Shown here one piece after another: positions 1 to 9,166 of a stretch of 64,000 nt of DNA. The notes beneath the pieces are model-generated. The model was not told where the DNA came from, made no database searches, and worked only from the letters and a program-made list of their open reading frames with translations. The stretch is from NCBI RefSeq assembly GCF_018403685.1, contig NZ_BOVK01000036.1, positions 34,518 to 98,517 on the forward strand. Reading direction: 5' to 3'. Position numbers and translations under genes: made by a program. The DNA is from Xylanibacillus composti (lineage in GTDB: Bacteria > Bacillota > Bacilli > Paenibacillales > K13). Within the stretch, counting starts at the first letter, position 1. Every line of letters starts with the position of its first letter.

Positions 1-228
<228 letters not shown>

Positions 229-239
229 TCAGGACGACG

Positions 240-271
240 GAAGGAAGGGAAGCCGAGCTTGCCCTTCCTTC
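240..271 (-). repeat. Perfect 10-bp inverted repeat between icd and mdh
   Basis: Arms GAAGGAAGGG (240-249) and CCCTTCCTTC (262-271) are perfectly complementary around a 12-nt loop. There is no T-run on the minus strand after it, so it is unlikely to be a full terminator. An mRNA hairpin between icd and mdh, acting as a processing or stability element or as partial attenuation, is an inference. Confidence 0.6.
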
Positions 272-288
272 TGCATTCATGTTCGATC

Positions 289-1587
289 TTAGTTCATGTT
301 CTTAATAATTTCGTTGCCGAATTCCGAGCATTTTACTTCAGTTGCTTCGTCCATCAAGCGGGCAAAGTCATAAGTGACGGTCTTGTTCGCGATGGAACGC
401 TCCATGCCTTGGTAAATGAGGTCAGCCGCTTCCTGCCAGCCCAGGTGCTCCAGCATCAGAACGCCGGACAAGATAACCGATCCCGGATTTACAACGTCCA
501 GGCCTGCGTATTTCGGTGCAGTACCATGCGTTGCTTCGAAGATTGCATGCCCTGTTGCATAGTTGATGTTGGCTCCCGGCGCGATGCCGATGCCGCCGAC
601 TTGCGCTGCCAATGCATCGGACAAGTAATCGCCGTTCAGGTTCAGGGTAGCGATCACGTCGAAGTCGCGAGGGCGAGTCAGGACTTGCTGCAGAGCGATG
701 TCCGCAATAGCATCCTTGATAATAATTTTGCCCGCTTCTTCCGCTTCCTTCTGCGCTTTGTTCGCTGCTTCTACGCCTTCCGCTTCCTTGATGCGGTCAT
801 ATTGTCCCCATGTGAATGTCTTGTCGCCGAACTCTTGCTCAGCCAGCTCATAGCCCCAGTTCTTGAAGGCACCTTCGGTAAATTTCATGATGTTCCCCTT
901 ATGTACAAGGGTAACAGATTTGCGGTTATGCTGAATTGCATATTCGATCGCTGCGCGAATGAGGCGCTTGGAGCCTTCAGACGACACAGGCTTGATGCCG
1001 ATACCGGACGTTTCCGGGAAGCGGATCTTGTTCACTCCCATTTCCTGCTGGAGGAACTGGATGACCTTCTTCACTTCATCGCTTCCGGATTGATATTCGA
1101 TGCCTGCATAGATATCCTCTGTGTTCTCACGGAAGATGACCATATCTACCAGATCCGGACGCTTGACCGGAGAAGGCACGCCAGTGAAATAGCGAACCGG
1201 ACGTACGCATGCATACAGATCCAGCTCTTGGCGAAGCGCAACGTTCAAAGAACGGATTCCGCCGCCGATTGGCGTTGTCAATGGTCCTTTGATCGCAACG
1301 AGATATTCGCGAATCGCAGTCAGCGTATCCTCAGGCAGCCATTCGCCGTATTTGTTATTGGACTTCTCTCCTGCATAGACTTCGTACCAAGCGATTTTCT
1401 TCTCGCCTTTGTAGGCTTTCTCTACTGCGGCATCCAATACGCGCTGCGCAGCTGCCCAGATGTCCGGTCCAGTTCCGTCTCCTTCGATGAAAGGCACGAT
1501 TGGTTCGTTCGGTACATTCAGTTTTCCGCCCTGCAGGGTAATGGGTTGACCTTGTGTCGGTTGTTCAAACTTCTTGAATTGCGGCAT
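289..1587 (-). CDS. icd: NADP-dependent isocitrate dehydrogenase
   Basis: Converts isocitrate to 2-oxoglutarate and CO2 with reduction of NADP. The 432-aa protein matches the bacterial Icd family in length and motifs: [13 protein letters not shown] near the N terminus, the phosphorylatable-serine region [12 protein letters not shown], the substrate/metal segment [15 protein letters not shown], and the coenzyme-binding [10 protein letters not shown]. The start was set at [10 protein letters not shown] because AAAGGAGGAAACAA lies just upstream; a longer reading from 1620 lacks such a site. It sits between citZ and mdh on the same strand and is probably part of one TCA operon with them. A 459-codon open frame on the opposite strand is a shadow. 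Confidence 0.97.
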   Translation of the reverse strand: MPQFKKFEQPTQGQPITLQGGKLNVPNEPIVPFIEGDGTGPDIWAAAQRVLDAAVEKAYKGEKKIAWYEVYAGEKSNNKYGEWLPEDTLTAIREYLVAIKGPLTTPIGGGIRSLNVALRQELDLYACVRPVRYFTGVPSPVKRPDLVDMVIFRENTEDIYAGIEYQSGSDEVKKVIQFLQQEMGVNKIRFPETSGIGIKPVSSEGSKRLIRAAIEYAIQHNRKSVTLVHKGNIMKFTEGAFKNWGYELAEQEFGDKTFTWGQYDRIKEAEGVEAANKAQKEAEEAGKIIIKDAIADIALQQVLTRPRDFDVIATLNLNGDYLSDALAAQVGGIGIAPGANINYATGHAIFEATHGTAPKYAGLDVVNPGSVILSGVLMLEHLGWQEAADLIYQGMERSIANKTVTYDFARLMDEATEVKCSEFGNEIIKNMN

Positions 1588-1646
1588 AGTATTGTTTCCT
1601 CCTTTAATTGCTTGCAGCATCTCTATCCAATGTCATGACACATGAG

Positions 1647-1662
1647 CTTCATGCGCATGAAG
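1647..1662. repeat. 16-bp perfect palindrome in citZ-icd spacer
   Basis: CTTCATGCGCATGAAG is its own reverse complement. It is preceded by a second small dyad, TCATG-ACA-CATGA, at 1633-1645. Both lie in the 171-bp spacer between the citZ stop and icd start. No T-run follows on the minus strand. It could be a protein-binding site for an internal icd promoter or an mRNA hairpin; neither is demonstrated. Confidence 0.4.
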
Positions 1663-1758
1663 ACGAACGGGTGCTGCCGGCCGCAAGGACCGGTTACGCC
1701 CGTTTGTTCCGTATACTTGATCTATGTGTCCCAAATGCGACCATGCGGCAAATTCAGC

Positions 1759-2871
1759 TTAGCGCTGTTCGATTGGAACGAAAGCTTGATGCGATGGCCC
1801 GGTATACTCCGCACGCGGGCGGATCAGGCGGTTGTTCTCATACTGCTCCAAAATGTGCGCAGTCCAGCCCGATACGCGGCTTACGGCAAATATCGGTGTG
1901 AACAAGTCGCGCGGAATTTGAAGCGATGTATAGACGGACGCGGAATAGAAATCCACGTTCGGCTTCAACCCCTTCATGCCGGTAACGAGCTCTTCAATCT
2001 TCACGGACATTTCGTACCAATTGGTGTTGCCCGTCAGCTTGCCCAGCTGCTCCGACATCTTCTGCAAATGCTTGGCACGCGGGTCGCCATTTTTGTACAC
2101 CCGGTGGCCGAAGCCCATAATCTTCACTTTATTGTTCAGCTTGTCCTGAATGTATGGCTCGACATTGTCGATGCTTCCGACTTCTTCCAGCATGGCCATT
2201 ACGGCTTCATTGGCGCCGCCATGCAAGGGGCCCTTCAAAGCGCCGATTGCCGAGACAACACCGGAGTAGATATCCGAGAGCGTCGCAACCGTAACGCGGG
2301 ATGCGAAGGTAGAGGCATTCAATTCATGATCGGCATGAAGTACCAATGCTTTGTTGAAAGCTTCTACAGCAATCGCTTCCGGCTCTTGACCGGTCAGCAT
2401 ATAAAGGAAGTTTTCCGCGATGCCTGCGCCTTCCTTCGGCGCGATCGGCTCCTTGCCTTCACGAATGCGGGAGAAGGCTGCTACGATCGCAGGCAGCTGT
2501 GCTTGCAGGCGAATCGCCTTGCGTACGTTCGCATCCACGTCCATATCATTGGCCTCTTCATCGTACAAAGCCAATGCAGAGACGAACGTTCTCAGCGCAG
2601 CCATCGTATTGACATTCTTCGGCGTAGCGCGGATCAAGTCCAGCACCTGCTCCGGCAAAGCCGCGTTTTGGCTTAGCTTCGCAATCAGATCATTCAATTC
2701 AGCACGGTTGGGCAGCTTGCCAAACCACAACAGATACACGACTTCCTCGTAAGAGGCTTTTTCCGCGAGGTCATCGATGTTGATTCCGCGATACGTCAGC
2801 ACTCCGTCTATGATCGAGCTGATGGACGAAGTTGTCGCTACGATGCCCTCAAGACCCTTGGTAGCAGTCAT
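1759..2871 (-). CDS. citZ: Citrate synthase
   Basis: Condenses acetyl-CoA with oxaloacetate to citrate. The 370-aa length fits the short dimeric Gram-positive form. Catalytic signatures are visible: the histidine segment HADHELNASTF near residue 220, GFGHRVYKNGDPRA near 260, and the C-terminal segment with ENNRLIRPRAEYTGP carrying substrate-binding arginines. GAGAGAAAACG precedes the ATG. It is the first gene of the citZ-icd-mdh block on the minus strand, so the regulatory region should lie in 2872-3060, where an inverted repeat is seen. Identity is secure; choosing citZ over a citA-type paralogue rests on the operon context. Confidence 0.96.
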   Translation of the reverse strand: MTATKGLEGIVATTSSISSIIDGVLTYRGINIDDLAEKASYEEVVYLLWFGKLPNRAELNDLIAKLSQNAALPEQVLDLIRATPKNVNTMAALRTFVSALALYDEEANDMDVDANVRKAIRLQAQLPAIVAAFSRIREGKEPIAPKEGAGIAENFLYMLTGQEPEAIAVEAFNKALVLHADHELNASTFASRVTVATLSDIYSGVVSAIGALKGPLHGGANEAVMAMLEEVGSIDNVEPYIQDKLNNKVKIMGFGHRVYKNGDPRAKHLQKMSEQLGKLTGNTNWYEMSVKIEELVTGMKGLKPNVDFYSASVYTSLQIPRDLFTPIFAVSRVSGWTAHILEQYENNRLIRPRAEYTGPSHQAFVPIEQR

Positions 2872-3003
2872 CGTTTTCTCTCCTTTGTTAAACGAATGCG
2901 CTGTCTGTGATAAAACTAATAGACTATGGATAAATTTTTCCTATAAACAGCCTTAAATTTATAATAAGGTATTTCGATGGAGAAAGGAACAAAAGCACAC
3001 ATT

Positions 3004-3031
3004 AAACTTTATTATCACTACAATAAAGTTT
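3004..3031. promoter_or_regulatory. Inverted repeat in citZ/ppx divergent spacer
   Basis: AAACTTTATT (3004-3013) and AATAAAGTTT (3022-3031) form a perfect 10-bp dyad with an 8-nt centre. It is AT-rich and lies about 130 bp upstream of citZ and 120 bp upstream of ppx. On the plus strand it is followed by T residues like a terminator, but no plus-strand gene ends here. A regulator operator for citZ or ppx is therefore the more likely reading. A second smaller dyad, CCTTA-N9-TAAGG, is at 2951-2969. In B. subtilis the citZ promoter is controlled by CcpC and CcpA; I do not claim a match to their sites. Confidence 0.4.
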
Positions 3032-3153
3032 TTTTCGCGTTCCTGCTTTCGACATGCTTTTGCTCATTGGTTGACACATGCTAAAATAGTCAGAAGACCT
3101 CGTGCCAGGTGAGCGGGACACCCCTTCCCCAGGTCAAAAAGGAGAGACTTGAA

Positions 3154-4683
3154 TTGAGCGAAACCAAACGCATCGGCATCATCGACATAGGCTCGAACTC
3201 TGTTCGGCTGGTCATATATGAATACACGCCATCCGTGTTGGAGCGGCGCATCCGCGTGATCGATGAGAGCAAGGCCTCTGTCCGCCTGAGCGGGAAGGTG
3301 CTGGCTGACGGCAGCATCCCCATTCAAGCGCTGAACAGCCTCGTCGACACCCTGCAGCATTTCAAGCTGCTCTGCAGTGTGAACGGCGCTGAGCGCATTC
3401 GCGCCACAGCAACTGCAGCGATTCGCAATGCCGCGAACAGCGGGGAAATCCGCGCCTACCTGGAAGAAGCAAGCGGCCTGCACATTGAAGTGCTGTCAGG
3501 CGAGGATGAGGCGAGACTCGGCTTTCTCGGCGCCATGCAGACACTGGATATGCAGGAAGGGTTTCTGCTCGATATTGGCGGGGGCAGCACGGAGCTTACT
3601 CTTTTCCGGAACCGGACGGTGCTGGAAAGCCACTCCTTTCCTTTCGGCGCAGTGAATATGAGCAAGCGCTTCACGGAAAACGGCGAGCTTAGCCCGGATG
3701 GCCTGAGCAAGCTGAGGCAGTTTATTTCCGAAGAGTTGCAGCAGCATGCCTGGGCGGCTGTCCATCCCGGCCTTCCGCTCATCGGGCTTGGCGGGACGAT
3801 CCGCAATATATGTAAAATCGACCAAAAACAGCGCAAATATTCCCTTGCCAAAACACATCAGTATGAGATGGACGCGCCAACTGTTGCTGCGATGCTTACT
3901 CAACTGTCCTCGCTTTCCTATGAGCAGCGCAAAAAAGTGGAAGGCCTGTCCAAGGACAGGGTTGATCTTATTGTGCCGGGATTGACCATTTTGCATACTA
4001 TTTTTGAGCAAATCCATGCCAGTCATTATGTGGTTTGCGGCGCCGGACTGAGAAACGGCGTATTTTACGAATCCGTCTTCCCGGGAGCGAATGCGCTGTC
4101 CAACGTATTGGAACACAGCGTGCGCAATCTGATCAGCCTGCACCCGGCGGTTTCCCTTGATCACGTCAATCAAGTGAACAAGCTGGCCCAGGAGCTGTAC
4201 AGCGAACTGCGGCCGATACATGGCTACGGAGAGCGCGAAGCGACGCTTCTTCATGCTGCTTCCCTGCTGTACCGCATCGGGATTTCCGTCGATCTATACG
4301 ATTACCAGAAGCATACGTTTTACCTGATCGCGCATTCCGCAATCTATGGGCTGTCCCATCGGGAAACGCTTATGGTCGCTTTGATCGCCTCATACAAATC
4401 AAAGAGCCGCTGCAAGAAAGCAGCAGCTCCTTATCGCGATATCCTCAGCGAAGAAGACCTCGGGGTATGCGAGAAGTTGGGGACCGTTCTGCAACTGGCT
4501 GTCGCTTTGGACCGAAGCGAAACACAGCCAATCGAATCGATGTCGTGCAAGCTGCAGAACAAGCAGTTGGCGCTTAATGTCAAAACGCGCTGGAACGCTT
4601 CCATCGAAGCCCGCGAAGTCGAGGCCGTCGCCTCAGACTTCAAGAAAAGCTGGAAGGTTGCCCCGCTCTGGCGGGAAGGCTGA
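3154..4683 (+). CDS. ppx: Exopolyphosphatase, Ppx/GppA family
   Basis: Releases phosphate from polyphosphate or hydrolyses pppGpp; the family does both. The 509-aa protein starts with the actin-like ATPase-fold phosphate loop GIIDIGSNSVRLVIYE, has the second loop DIGGGSTELTLF near residue 140 and GLGGTIRNICKI near 220. A C-terminal HD-type region (LLHAASLLYRIG, HSAIYGLSHRE) is seen in long Ppx proteins. Start: TTG at 3154, eight bases after AAAGGAGAG; a reading from 3109 lacks a ribosome site. It converges with ppk1 34 bp away, so synthesis and degradation of polyphosphate are encoded side by side. Confidence 0.92.
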   Translation: MSETKRIGIIDIGSNSVRLVIYEYTPSVLERRIRVIDESKASVRLSGKVLADGSIPIQALNSLVDTLQHFKLLCSVNGAERIRATATAAIRNAANSGEIRAYLEEASGLHIEVLSGEDEARLGFLGAMQTLDMQEGFLLDIGGGSTELTLFRNRTVLESHSFPFGAVNMSKRFTENGELSPDGLSKLRQFISEELQQHAWAAVHPGLPLIGLGGTIRNICKIDQKQRKYSLAKTHQYEMDAPTVAAMLTQLSSLSYEQRKKVEGLSKDRVDLIVPGLTILHTIFEQIHASHYVVCGAGLRNGVFYESVFPGANALSNVLEHSVRNLISLHPAVSLDHVNQVNKLAQELYSELRPIHGYGEREATLLHAASLLYRIGISVDLYDYQKHTFYLIAHSAIYGLSHRETLMVALIASYKSKSRCKKAAAPYRDILSEEDLGVCEKLGTVLQLAVALDRSETQPIESMSCKLQNKQLALNVKTRWNASIEAREVEAVASDFKKSWKVAPLWREG

Positions 4684-4716
4684 CTCCTCCGACCCGCCGC
4701 TTCCTTCTTGACATGC

Positions 4717-6792
4717 CTACTTCCAGCTGTCGATATCTTCCGCAGCGAATTGACTGCGCAGCGGAGGCTGGTTGTTCTCCACCCGGGCGTACTGGCCGGA
4801 GGGCAGCAGCTTCCGCGCCTTGACATTGTCGCGCAGGGACAGCTCCAGCAAGTTGATCAGCGATTGCTTGAGCCGATAGTCAAACACTGGACACATCAAT
4901 TCAATTCTTCGCGTCAAATTGCGTGTCATCCAGTCTGCGCTGGATAAGTACAGTTCCGGATTCCCATCATTCTCAAAGAATATAATGCGGGAGTGCTCCA
5001 GATAACGGTCCACGATGCTGTACACGCGGATGTTCTCGCTTAATCCCTTCACACCCGGACATAAACAGCACACCCCTCGTATGATCAGATCGATTTGCAC
5101 CCCTGCCTGCGACGCTTTGTACAGCTGATCCACCATGGCCTGGTTGCTCAAGGAGTTCATCTTCGCTATAATTTTGGCCGGCTTGCCCTTGCGCGCATTT
5201 TTGGCTTCCCGGTCAATCAGCTCAAAAAGCCTGTCCTGCAAACCGTCAGGCGCCACAGCGAACGCCTGCCACTCATGCGGCGATGAATACCCTGTGATTT
5301 CATTGAACAGAGCTGACGCATCCTCACCAATTATCGGGTGAGTCGTGAACAACCCTGTATCCGTATAAAGACGTGCCGTACTGTCATTGTAGTTGCCCGT
5401 GCTCACGTGCACATATCTGCGCAAATAGTTCATTTCCTGTCGGACAATGAGCAAAATTTTGGCATGCGTCTTCAACCCAACCAGTCCATATACGACATGA
5501 CATCCTGTCTTCTCCAGCTGGCGCGCCCAAGCAATATTCCGCTCCTCGTCAAACCTGGCCTTCAGCTCCACCACTACGGTTACCTGCTTGCCTGCCTCAG
5601 CTGCCTTGGCGAGCGACCGGATGATCGGACTGTTGCCGCTTACCCTGTACAGCGTCATCTTGATCGCCAGCACTTTCGGGTCCTCTGCCGCTTGTTCCAG
5701 GAAATCGTTCACCGCGTCAAAGGACTCGTAAGGATGGTGAATCAACACGTCCTGCTGCCGCAGCACGGCAAACAAATCATCGGAATCATCGAATTCCCTC
5801 GGATAAACAGGCGCCACCTTCGGGTAACGCAAATGTTCCAGACCGGGCACCTGCGCGCTGAACTTCATCAGAAAGGTCAAGTCCAATGGTCCATCAATCT
5901 CAAGCACATGATCTTCAATCTCAAATTCATCCTTCAGCATGTCCAGCGAATAAGGATGCATGCCTCTTTCTACTTCCAAGCGTACCGGCACTCCCCAGCG
6001 GCGGCGGCGAAGCTCCTTCTCAATTTCCTCCAGCAAGTCCTCCGCCCCTTCTTCGTTCAGGGTCAGATCTGCATTCCTTGTAATTCGGAAGTCATGCACA
6101 GCTATAGGCGTATATCCGCTGAATAACGTGTGGATATGCTGCTTGATCAAGTGCTCCAGCAGAATATATTCCCGCTTCTTGCTGTTTTGCCGCACCGGAA
6201 CTTCTATGCATCGATTTAAAATGGAAGGGACTTGAACAATGGCGAAATAAGGCTCTTCTTCTTCCGTCGAATCTTCATCGCGGCGCAGCACCACTGCCAA
6301 ATAAATGCCCAGCGAGTGCACAAGCGGGAAGGGGCGGCTCTGATCCACCGCCATCGGCGTCAGCACAGGGAATACAATATCATGAAAATACTCATCCAAC
6401 GACCGCTGCTGCGATTGATTCAAGCTTTCATAATCTGTAAGTATGACCTGCTCCTTCGCCAGCAGCCGAATCAGCTCCCGGTATGTCTTGTACTGCGCTT
6501 GAACCATCTGCGAGGAGCGTTTCATAATTTTGTTCAGCAGCACCTGCGGAGTATAGCCGGTAAAGTCCTCCTTCGTATACTTTGCCTTCACCTGGTCCTG
6601 AACTCCCGCTACGCGAACACTCATAAATTCATCCAAATTGCTGGACACAATGGACAGAAATTTCACCCGCTCCAGCAGAGGCGTAGTATGGTCCTGAGCT
6701 TCTTCCATGACACGTCGATTGAATTCGATCCAGCTCAAATCTCGATTCAAGTAAATTGGCTGATTTTTGTTCCGTTCGGAAGCTCTATCCAC
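4717..6792 (-). CDS. ppk1: Polyphosphate kinase 1
   Basis: Makes polyphosphate reversibly from the gamma phosphate of ATP. The 691-aa length is normal for Ppk1. Visible parts are the N-terminal helical domain (LNRDLSWIEFNRRV), the head domain (DFRITRNADL), and two phospholipase-D-like catalytic domains. The first contains HPYESFDAV, ELKARFDEERNI and the key histidine segment GLKTHAKILLI, where the autophosphorylated His is expected; the second contains YLSSADWMTRNL. It ends 34 bp from the ppx stop and faces it. Its 5' spacer with ytvI (6793-6967) is divergent. Confidence 0.96.
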   Translation of the reverse strand: MDRASERNKNQPIYLNRDLSWIEFNRRVMEEAQDHTTPLLERVKFLSIVSSNLDEFMSVRVAGVQDQVKAKYTKEDFTGYTPQVLLNKIMKRSSQMVQAQYKTYRELIRLLAKEQVILTDYESLNQSQQRSLDEYFHDIVFPVLTPMAVDQSRPFPLVHSLGIYLAVVLRRDEDSTEEEEPYFAIVQVPSILNRCIEVPVRQNSKKREYILLEHLIKQHIHTLFSGYTPIAVHDFRITRNADLTLNEEGAEDLLEEIEKELRRRRWGVPVRLEVERGMHPYSLDMLKDEFEIEDHVLEIDGPLDLTFLMKFSAQVPGLEHLRYPKVAPVYPREFDDSDDLFAVLRQQDVLIHHPYESFDAVNDFLEQAAEDPKVLAIKMTLYRVSGNSPIIRSLAKAAEAGKQVTVVVELKARFDEERNIAWARQLEKTGCHVVYGLVGLKTHAKILLIVRQEMNYLRRYVHVSTGNYNDSTARLYTDTGLFTTHPIIGEDASALFNEITGYSSPHEWQAFAVAPDGLQDRLFELIDREAKNARKGKPAKIIAKMNSLSNQAMVDQLYKASQAGVQIDLIIRGVCCLCPGVKGLSENIRVYSIVDRYLEHSRIIFFENDGNPELYLSSADWMTRNLTRRIELMCPVFDYRLKQSLINLLELSLRDNVKARKLLPSGQYARVENNQPPLRSQFAAEDIDSWK

Positions 6793-6967
6793 GGTTTTCC
6801 CCCCATCCTTTTCCTTATTTCATTATGATTCGACATTGTTAACCCCATGTTAAGGAATTGTAAATTGTGGGTTAAAAGACTTGTCCGGGATGTTCTCCGC
6901 TCGCGTGTCATTGCGCAGTAGCTGTGGTAAAATAAATCAAACCAAACATATACGGGGAGGTGAACGC

Positions 6968-8098
6968 TTGGATTCGATACGCATAGCCCAGACCTTGCGG
7001 GCCATATGGGTGCTCATCGTTGCAGCGGCCATTGTCTTGGCCATCATCTATGTAACGCCGTTAGTATACCCCTTCCTGATCGGGTGGCTGATCGCGTTTG
7101 CGCTCATCCCGCTGACCAATGTATTGGAGGGCAAAGCCCGTTTTCCCAGGTGGCTGGCCGTTACGGTCTCGCTTATCCTGTTCGTCGGCATTGTGATGGC
7201 GTTGCTGACGCTTATAGTCAGCCGCATCGTAGTCCAAATTGGCAAGCTGGTCGCCTATGTCGAGGCCAATATCGAGGGATGGGTCAACAACGTCATTGCC
7301 CTCATCCAATCCGAACAGTGGCAAAACACGCTGGCTCAATTCAGCCGCTTCTATGCGCAAAATGAACGCTACCACACGACCATCGACTCTAATTTGACAA
7401 CACTCGGTGATCGCGTAACCGAAACAACGACAAAACTGCTGACCGGCTTTGTGACCGGCATCGTCAATCTGGCTGCATCACTGCCCAGCATGGCTTTTGT
7501 AATTATTGTCGCGCTGCTGGCTGCCTTCTTTATTGCGAAGGATTGGTACAAGATCAAAGCTTGGTTGAAGCGTGTGTTCCCGAGCCGCATCAGCCAGCCT
7601 TTCGGCACCGTGTGGTTTGGACTTGGCAGGGCGTTGTTCGGGTATTTGCGGGCGCAATTGATCATGATCTCGATTACCGCATTGTTCATCATGATCGGAC
7701 TCATGATTATGCGAGTCGATTATGCTGTCACGATTGCCCTGCTGATCGGGCTTGTTGACCTTCTTCCCTACCTGGGTACTGGCGCCGCCATGATCCCCTG
7801 GATCATCTATACGTTCATAAGCGGCAATATTCCGCTTGGCATAGGGCTCTCCATTCTGTATGGAGTTGTGCTCGTCACCCGATCCATCATCGAACCGAAA
7901 GTGCTGGCAACCAGCATCGGCATGAACTCGCTGGCTACGCTGATTGCCATGTTTGTCGGCTTGGGCTTGTTCGGTGTGCTCGGCCTGATCATCGGCCCGG
8001 TTACACTAGTCCTGATGCTGACTATCCAGAAAGCCGGCGTATTCAGGGATGTATGGCGCTACATTCAACACGGCTCAACCATACATACGGGGAAGTGA
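6968..8098 (+). CDS. ytvI: Sporulation integral membrane protein YtvI (AI-2E transporter family)
   Basis: A 376-aa polytopic membrane protein. About seven to eight hydrophobic segments are arranged as in the AI-2E/PerM exporter family: two near the N terminus, a long soluble stretch around residues 90-170 (QIGKLVAYVEANIEG onwards), then closely spaced helices including LLIGLVDLLPYLGTG and the family-typical end GLFGVLGLIIGPV. Start: TTG at 6968 after GGGGAGGTGAACGC. In B. subtilis ytvI adjoins ytwI (FxsA) and citZ, and the same neighbourhood is seen here, which favours the sporulation YtvI subgroup. Transport substrate is unknown. Confidence 0.85.
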   Translation: MDSIRIAQTLRAIWVLIVAAAIVLAIIYVTPLVYPFLIGWLIAFALIPLTNVLEGKARFPRWLAVTVSLILFVGIVMALLTLIVSRIVVQIGKLVAYVEANIEGWVNNVIALIQSEQWQNTLAQFSRFYAQNERYHTTIDSNLTTLGDRVTETTTKLLTGFVTGIVNLAASLPSMAFVIIVALLAAFFIAKDWYKIKAWLKRVFPSRISQPFGTVWFGLGRALFGYLRAQLIMISITALFIMIGLMIMRVDYAVTIALLIGLVDLLPYLGTGAAMIPWIIYTFISGNIPLGIGLSILYGVVLVTRSIIEPKVLATSIGMNSLATLIAMFVGLGLFGVLGLIIGPVTLVLMLTIQKAGVFRDVWRYIQHGSTIHTGK

Positions 8099-8122
8099 GC
8101 CCACAGTCTCACATCCCGATCT

Positions 8123-8518
8123 TTACCGGCGGTGAATGAAGCGAATGGTGCCTTTGGACAGCGCTTTCTGCAGTACGCGCATGAGCAGCACACGAAACCA
8201 AAGCCGGGTCGGGGGAAAAATCAAAAGAAACCCCACGGCATCTGTCAAAAAACCAGGCGCGAGCAGCAGCACGCCCCCAATCAGAATGCAAATGCCATCC
8301 AACAGGTGCCTCCCTGGCACCCGATGGTTCTCCATCTCGAAGCGAGCCTGTGACCAGACGAGGCTCGCTTCTCGTTTGGTCAAATAAGCGCCTGCTACTG
8401 CTGTAAGCAGAATAAGCAGCAGCGTGTTCCAGCTTCCGATCTGTCCGCCAATCAAAATCATCAGCCAAATTTCAATTGCAGGAACGACGATCAGCAATAG
8501 CAGCAACAACTTGAACAT
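8123..8518 (-). CDS. fxsA: FxsA family membrane protein (YtwI-like)
   Basis: A 131-aa protein with an N-terminal membrane hairpin (MFKLLLLLLIVVPAIEIWL, then TLLLILLTAVAGAYLTKRE) and a further hydrophobic stretch LIGGVLLLAPGFLTDAVGF. The sequence LAPGFLTDAVGFLL is characteristic of FxsA. E. coli FxsA relieves exclusion of phage T7 by the F plasmid when overproduced; its normal role is not known. It converges with ytvI (24 bp apart) and follows the thioesterase on its own strand with only 3 bp between them. Confidence 0.9.
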   Translation of the reverse strand: MFKLLLLLLIVVPAIEIWLMILIGGQIGSWNTLLLILLTAVAGAYLTKREASLVWSQARFEMENHRVPGRHLLDGICILIGGVLLLAPGFLTDAVGFLLIFPPTRLWFRVLLMRVLQKALSKGTIRFIHRR

Positions 8519-8521
8519 CGT

Positions 8522-8980
8522 CTAACCCCCTTCCTTGCCTTCGCTTTCGCCGAAAACGATTTGCAGCAGCAGCGCATACATATCAGGTGCTGCGCGGTCC
8601 AAGCGCACGGGCTTCCACTCTGTGTTCAACCAGATATGCTCGGTACTGCCGCTTGCCAGCAACTCCTTTTCTCTCACAATTTCGTAGCCGAACGCCAGAC
8701 GTATCGGAGAAAATGCGGTAAGCCTCGTCCGAATACACACCTCGTCATCATAGCGAGCCGGTAACCGATACGCCACGTCCAGCGCTGTGACCGGCAACAT
8801 GAGCCCACGGTCTTCCATCTCCCGATACGGCATGCCGGCTTCCCGTATCATCTCTGCTCTACCCCATTCAAACCAATTCGCATAATGGGTATGATACACG
8901 ACCCGCATCTGATCCGTTTCCTGGTAGCGTACGCGGATCGTATGCTCAAACCACCTGCTCTCAACCGCATAACCCTTCAT
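8522..8980 (-). CDS. Acyl-CoA thioesterase, 4-hydroxybenzoyl-CoA thioesterase (hot-dog) family
   Basis: A 152-aa single hot-dog domain. The N-terminal motif RYQETDQMRVVYHTHYANW with the conserved Asp and the YHTHYANWFEWGR segment places it in the YbgC/FadM-type acyl-CoA thioesterases. These hydrolyse acyl-CoA or acyl-ACP thioesters in the cytoplasm. The ribosome site AAAAGGAGGAGGCAGCC precedes the ATG. It is followed directly by fxsA. Upstream lies the repeat-filled spacer 8981-9705, so its promoter must lie within or beside those repeats. Substrate chain length cannot be read from the sequence. Confidence 0.85.
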   Translation of the reverse strand: MKGYAVESRWFEHTIRVRYQETDQMRVVYHTHYANWFEWGRAEMIREAGMPYREMEDRGLMLPVTALDVAYRLPARYDDEVCIRTRLTAFSPIRLAFGYEIVREKELLASGSTEHIWLNTEWKPVRLDRAAPDMYALLLQIVFGESEGKEGG

Positions 8981-9003
8981 GGCTGCCTCCTCCTTTTAGT
9001 TTT

Positions 9004-9112
9004 CCCGCGAATGTAAAACGCAACTTCGAAGCGTGTTCCTGTTACTTTCGCGGAACCCCATTCTTAACCCACGATGTGAAGCGATGCTTCGATGCATGTT
9101 TGGAGTCCTTCA
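9004..9112. repeat. Hairpin repeat cluster, copies 1 and 2
   Basis: Copy 1 (9004-9071) contains CCGCGAATGT (9005-9014) and ACTTTCGCGG (9044-9053), which pair at 9 of 10 positions, around an inner dyad ACGC...GCGT with the perfect palindrome CTTCGAAG at its centre. Copy 2 (9072-9112) is a diverged partial copy (GATGTGAAGCGATGCTTCGA). Related copies 3-5 lie at 9380-9577. Each full unit can fold as an imperfect 47-nt hairpin. Confidence 0.75.
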
Positions 9113-9166
9113 CGTTCCTCTTCGGGCTGGCAATTCATTGGGACCTCTCATTGACTTGCCCAGTTG

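Noticed and set aside
259..1638. 459-codon open frame on the plus strand opposite icd
   Set aside because: Antisense shadow of a clear icd gene; Cys/Arg/Leu-rich content without motifs or ribosome site.
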